Source: Toxorhynchites rutilus septentrionalis (taxonomy: Eukaryota; Arthropoda; Insecta; Diptera; Culicidae). From it: DNA of 64,000 nt. Of the stretch, positions 63,532-64,000 are shown one piece after another. Every line of letters begins with the position of its first letter. Position 1 is the stretch's first letter. Below the pieces are notes generated by a model. It had not been told where the DNA came from, did not search any database, and saw nothing but the letters and a program-made list of their open reading frames with translations. The stretch lies in assembly GCF_029784135.1 (NCBI RefSeq), contig NC_073745.1, positions 113,264,716 to 113,328,715 on the forward strand, written 5' to 3'. The position numbers and the translations under genes were made by a program.

Positions 63532-63807
63532 TTAGTTCATCCATTTCTTGCAGTTGGGGGCACCACACATGCAGGAAATCTTATGTGCATCATCCTCATA
63601 GTCAAACTTGTAATCGTACGACAGCTCCTCGCCCCGGCTGATTCGTCGCTTAGCGAAGATAATGATGCGAATTTCCCGTTCCACCTCAACGGTATTGGTT
63701 ACGCAGTTTGGATTGCAGGAGTGGTTTATGTAGCGTGCGAGGCCACCCGATAGTGTCGCGTCCACCACACGGTCCTCGCCCAATCGGAACATATAGATGC
63801 CGCGATT
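63532..63807 (-). CDS. trr: Last coding exon of a trithorax-related (KMT2C/D-type) histone H3K4 methyltransferase
   Basis: The exon begins at 63807 after a CAG acceptor (63808-63810) and encodes 91 residues to the TAA at 63532-63534. It is the second half of a SET domain plus post-SET: NRGIYMFRLGEDRVVDATLS, GGLARYINHSCNPNC (the NHSCxPNC cofactor-binding motif), then FAKRRISRGEELSYDYKFDY and CMCGAPNCKKWMN, where three cysteines bind zinc. FDYEDD and terminal KKWMN fit the KMT2C/D/trr branch better than KMT2A/trx (KFPIED ... RKFLN). In flies trr monomethylates H3K4 at enhancers in a COMPASS-like complex. The rest of this very large protein lies beyond the right edge. The sequence looks intact and under constraint. 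The symbol follows the fly orthologue. Confidence 0.9.
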   Translation of the reverse strand, partial: NRGIYMFRLGEDRVVDATLSGGLARYINHSCNPNCVTNTVEVEREIRIIIFAKRRISRGEELSYDYKFDYEDDAHKISCMCGAPNCKKWMN

Positions 63808-64000
63808 CTGTTGATGTATGGATGGAGACAATAATTATTGACACTTTTGAACATTCCTAGAGCCAGGAGTACTTTTAAGTTTATTATAAGTGTAATTTTA
63901 AGAAATGAAGCTAATAACAAAAAATAAGTAGATGGCCAATTCCCTGCGCCACGTTTGTACTTAATTGAGTTGACCCTCTTTATTTTTTTTAATCCCATTT
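63808..64000 (-). other. Intron of the trr-type gene (partial)
   Basis: AT-rich DNA upstream of the acceptor, with no coding sequence recognised up to the window edge. Confidence 0.6.

Overview
The window looks like a mosquito (Culicidae, probably Aedes-like) nuclear chromosome segment. It is AT-rich, its few genes have GT-AG introns, and most of the DNA is nested transposable elements. Supporting signs are DD37E-type Tc1/mariner relics of the kind known from mosquitoes, tRNA-derived SINEs resembling Feilai, BEL/Pao, hAT, PIF/Harbinger and pogo-like elements, and a trithorax-related (KMT2C/D-type) SET exon at the right edge. Species assignment is inference.

Only two loci look like host genes. 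One is an intact-looking two-exon Elongin-C-like paralogue with an acidic N-terminal extension (49571-50248, +) and its own TATA box. The other is the last coding exon of a trr/KMT2C-D histone H3K4 methyltransferase (63532-63807, -), whose 3' UTR probably lies at about 62.6-63.5 kb.

1-16.8 kb holds layered DNA-transposon relics (DD37E, Harbinger/MADF, mariner, pogo-like), a 1.8 kb tandem duplication carrying two mutated mariner copies beside long (TA)n runs, a Helitron/HINE-like repeat with internal ~150 bp tandem units, several SINEs with target-site duplications, and a Jockey-type LINE end. 17-29 kb holds a 3.8 kb hAT-like element with an exact 8 bp target duplication, itself invaded by two retroposons and a DD41D (rosa-like) transposon. 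It also holds a second DD41D copy sandwiched between two inverted mariner copies. 29-36 kb has a histone H2A pseudogene, a SINE and a complete-length but decayed BEL/Pao retrotransposon (30231-36201) with 345 bp LTRs.

36-49 kb and 57-62 kb contain dispersed sequence derived from histone-gene clusters: H2A and H3 pseudogenes, promoter-like stretches, repeated flanks with a GACGTAG-type palindrome, and histone mRNA 3' stem-loops that outlast the coding sequence. Two H3 pseudogenes form a ~1.4 kb palindrome (58604-60030). Embedded at 39850-43209 is a short LTR retroelement with a tRNA-Leu-type primer site and a polypurine tract. Its interior carries no recognisable gag-pol but does carry an ORF resembling the C-terminal part of a Sec24 COPII coat protein, a candidate case of host-gene capture. 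At 54034-57521 an apparently intact hAT-like transposon (757-residue transposase from two exons) has inserted into a histone-derived repeat.

The candidates I would look at first are the Sec24-carrying LTR element, the dispersed histone-derived repeat family with its H3 palindrome, the Elongin-C-like paralogue, and the intact hAT-like element. All family calls come from reading motifs by eye; no database search was run.
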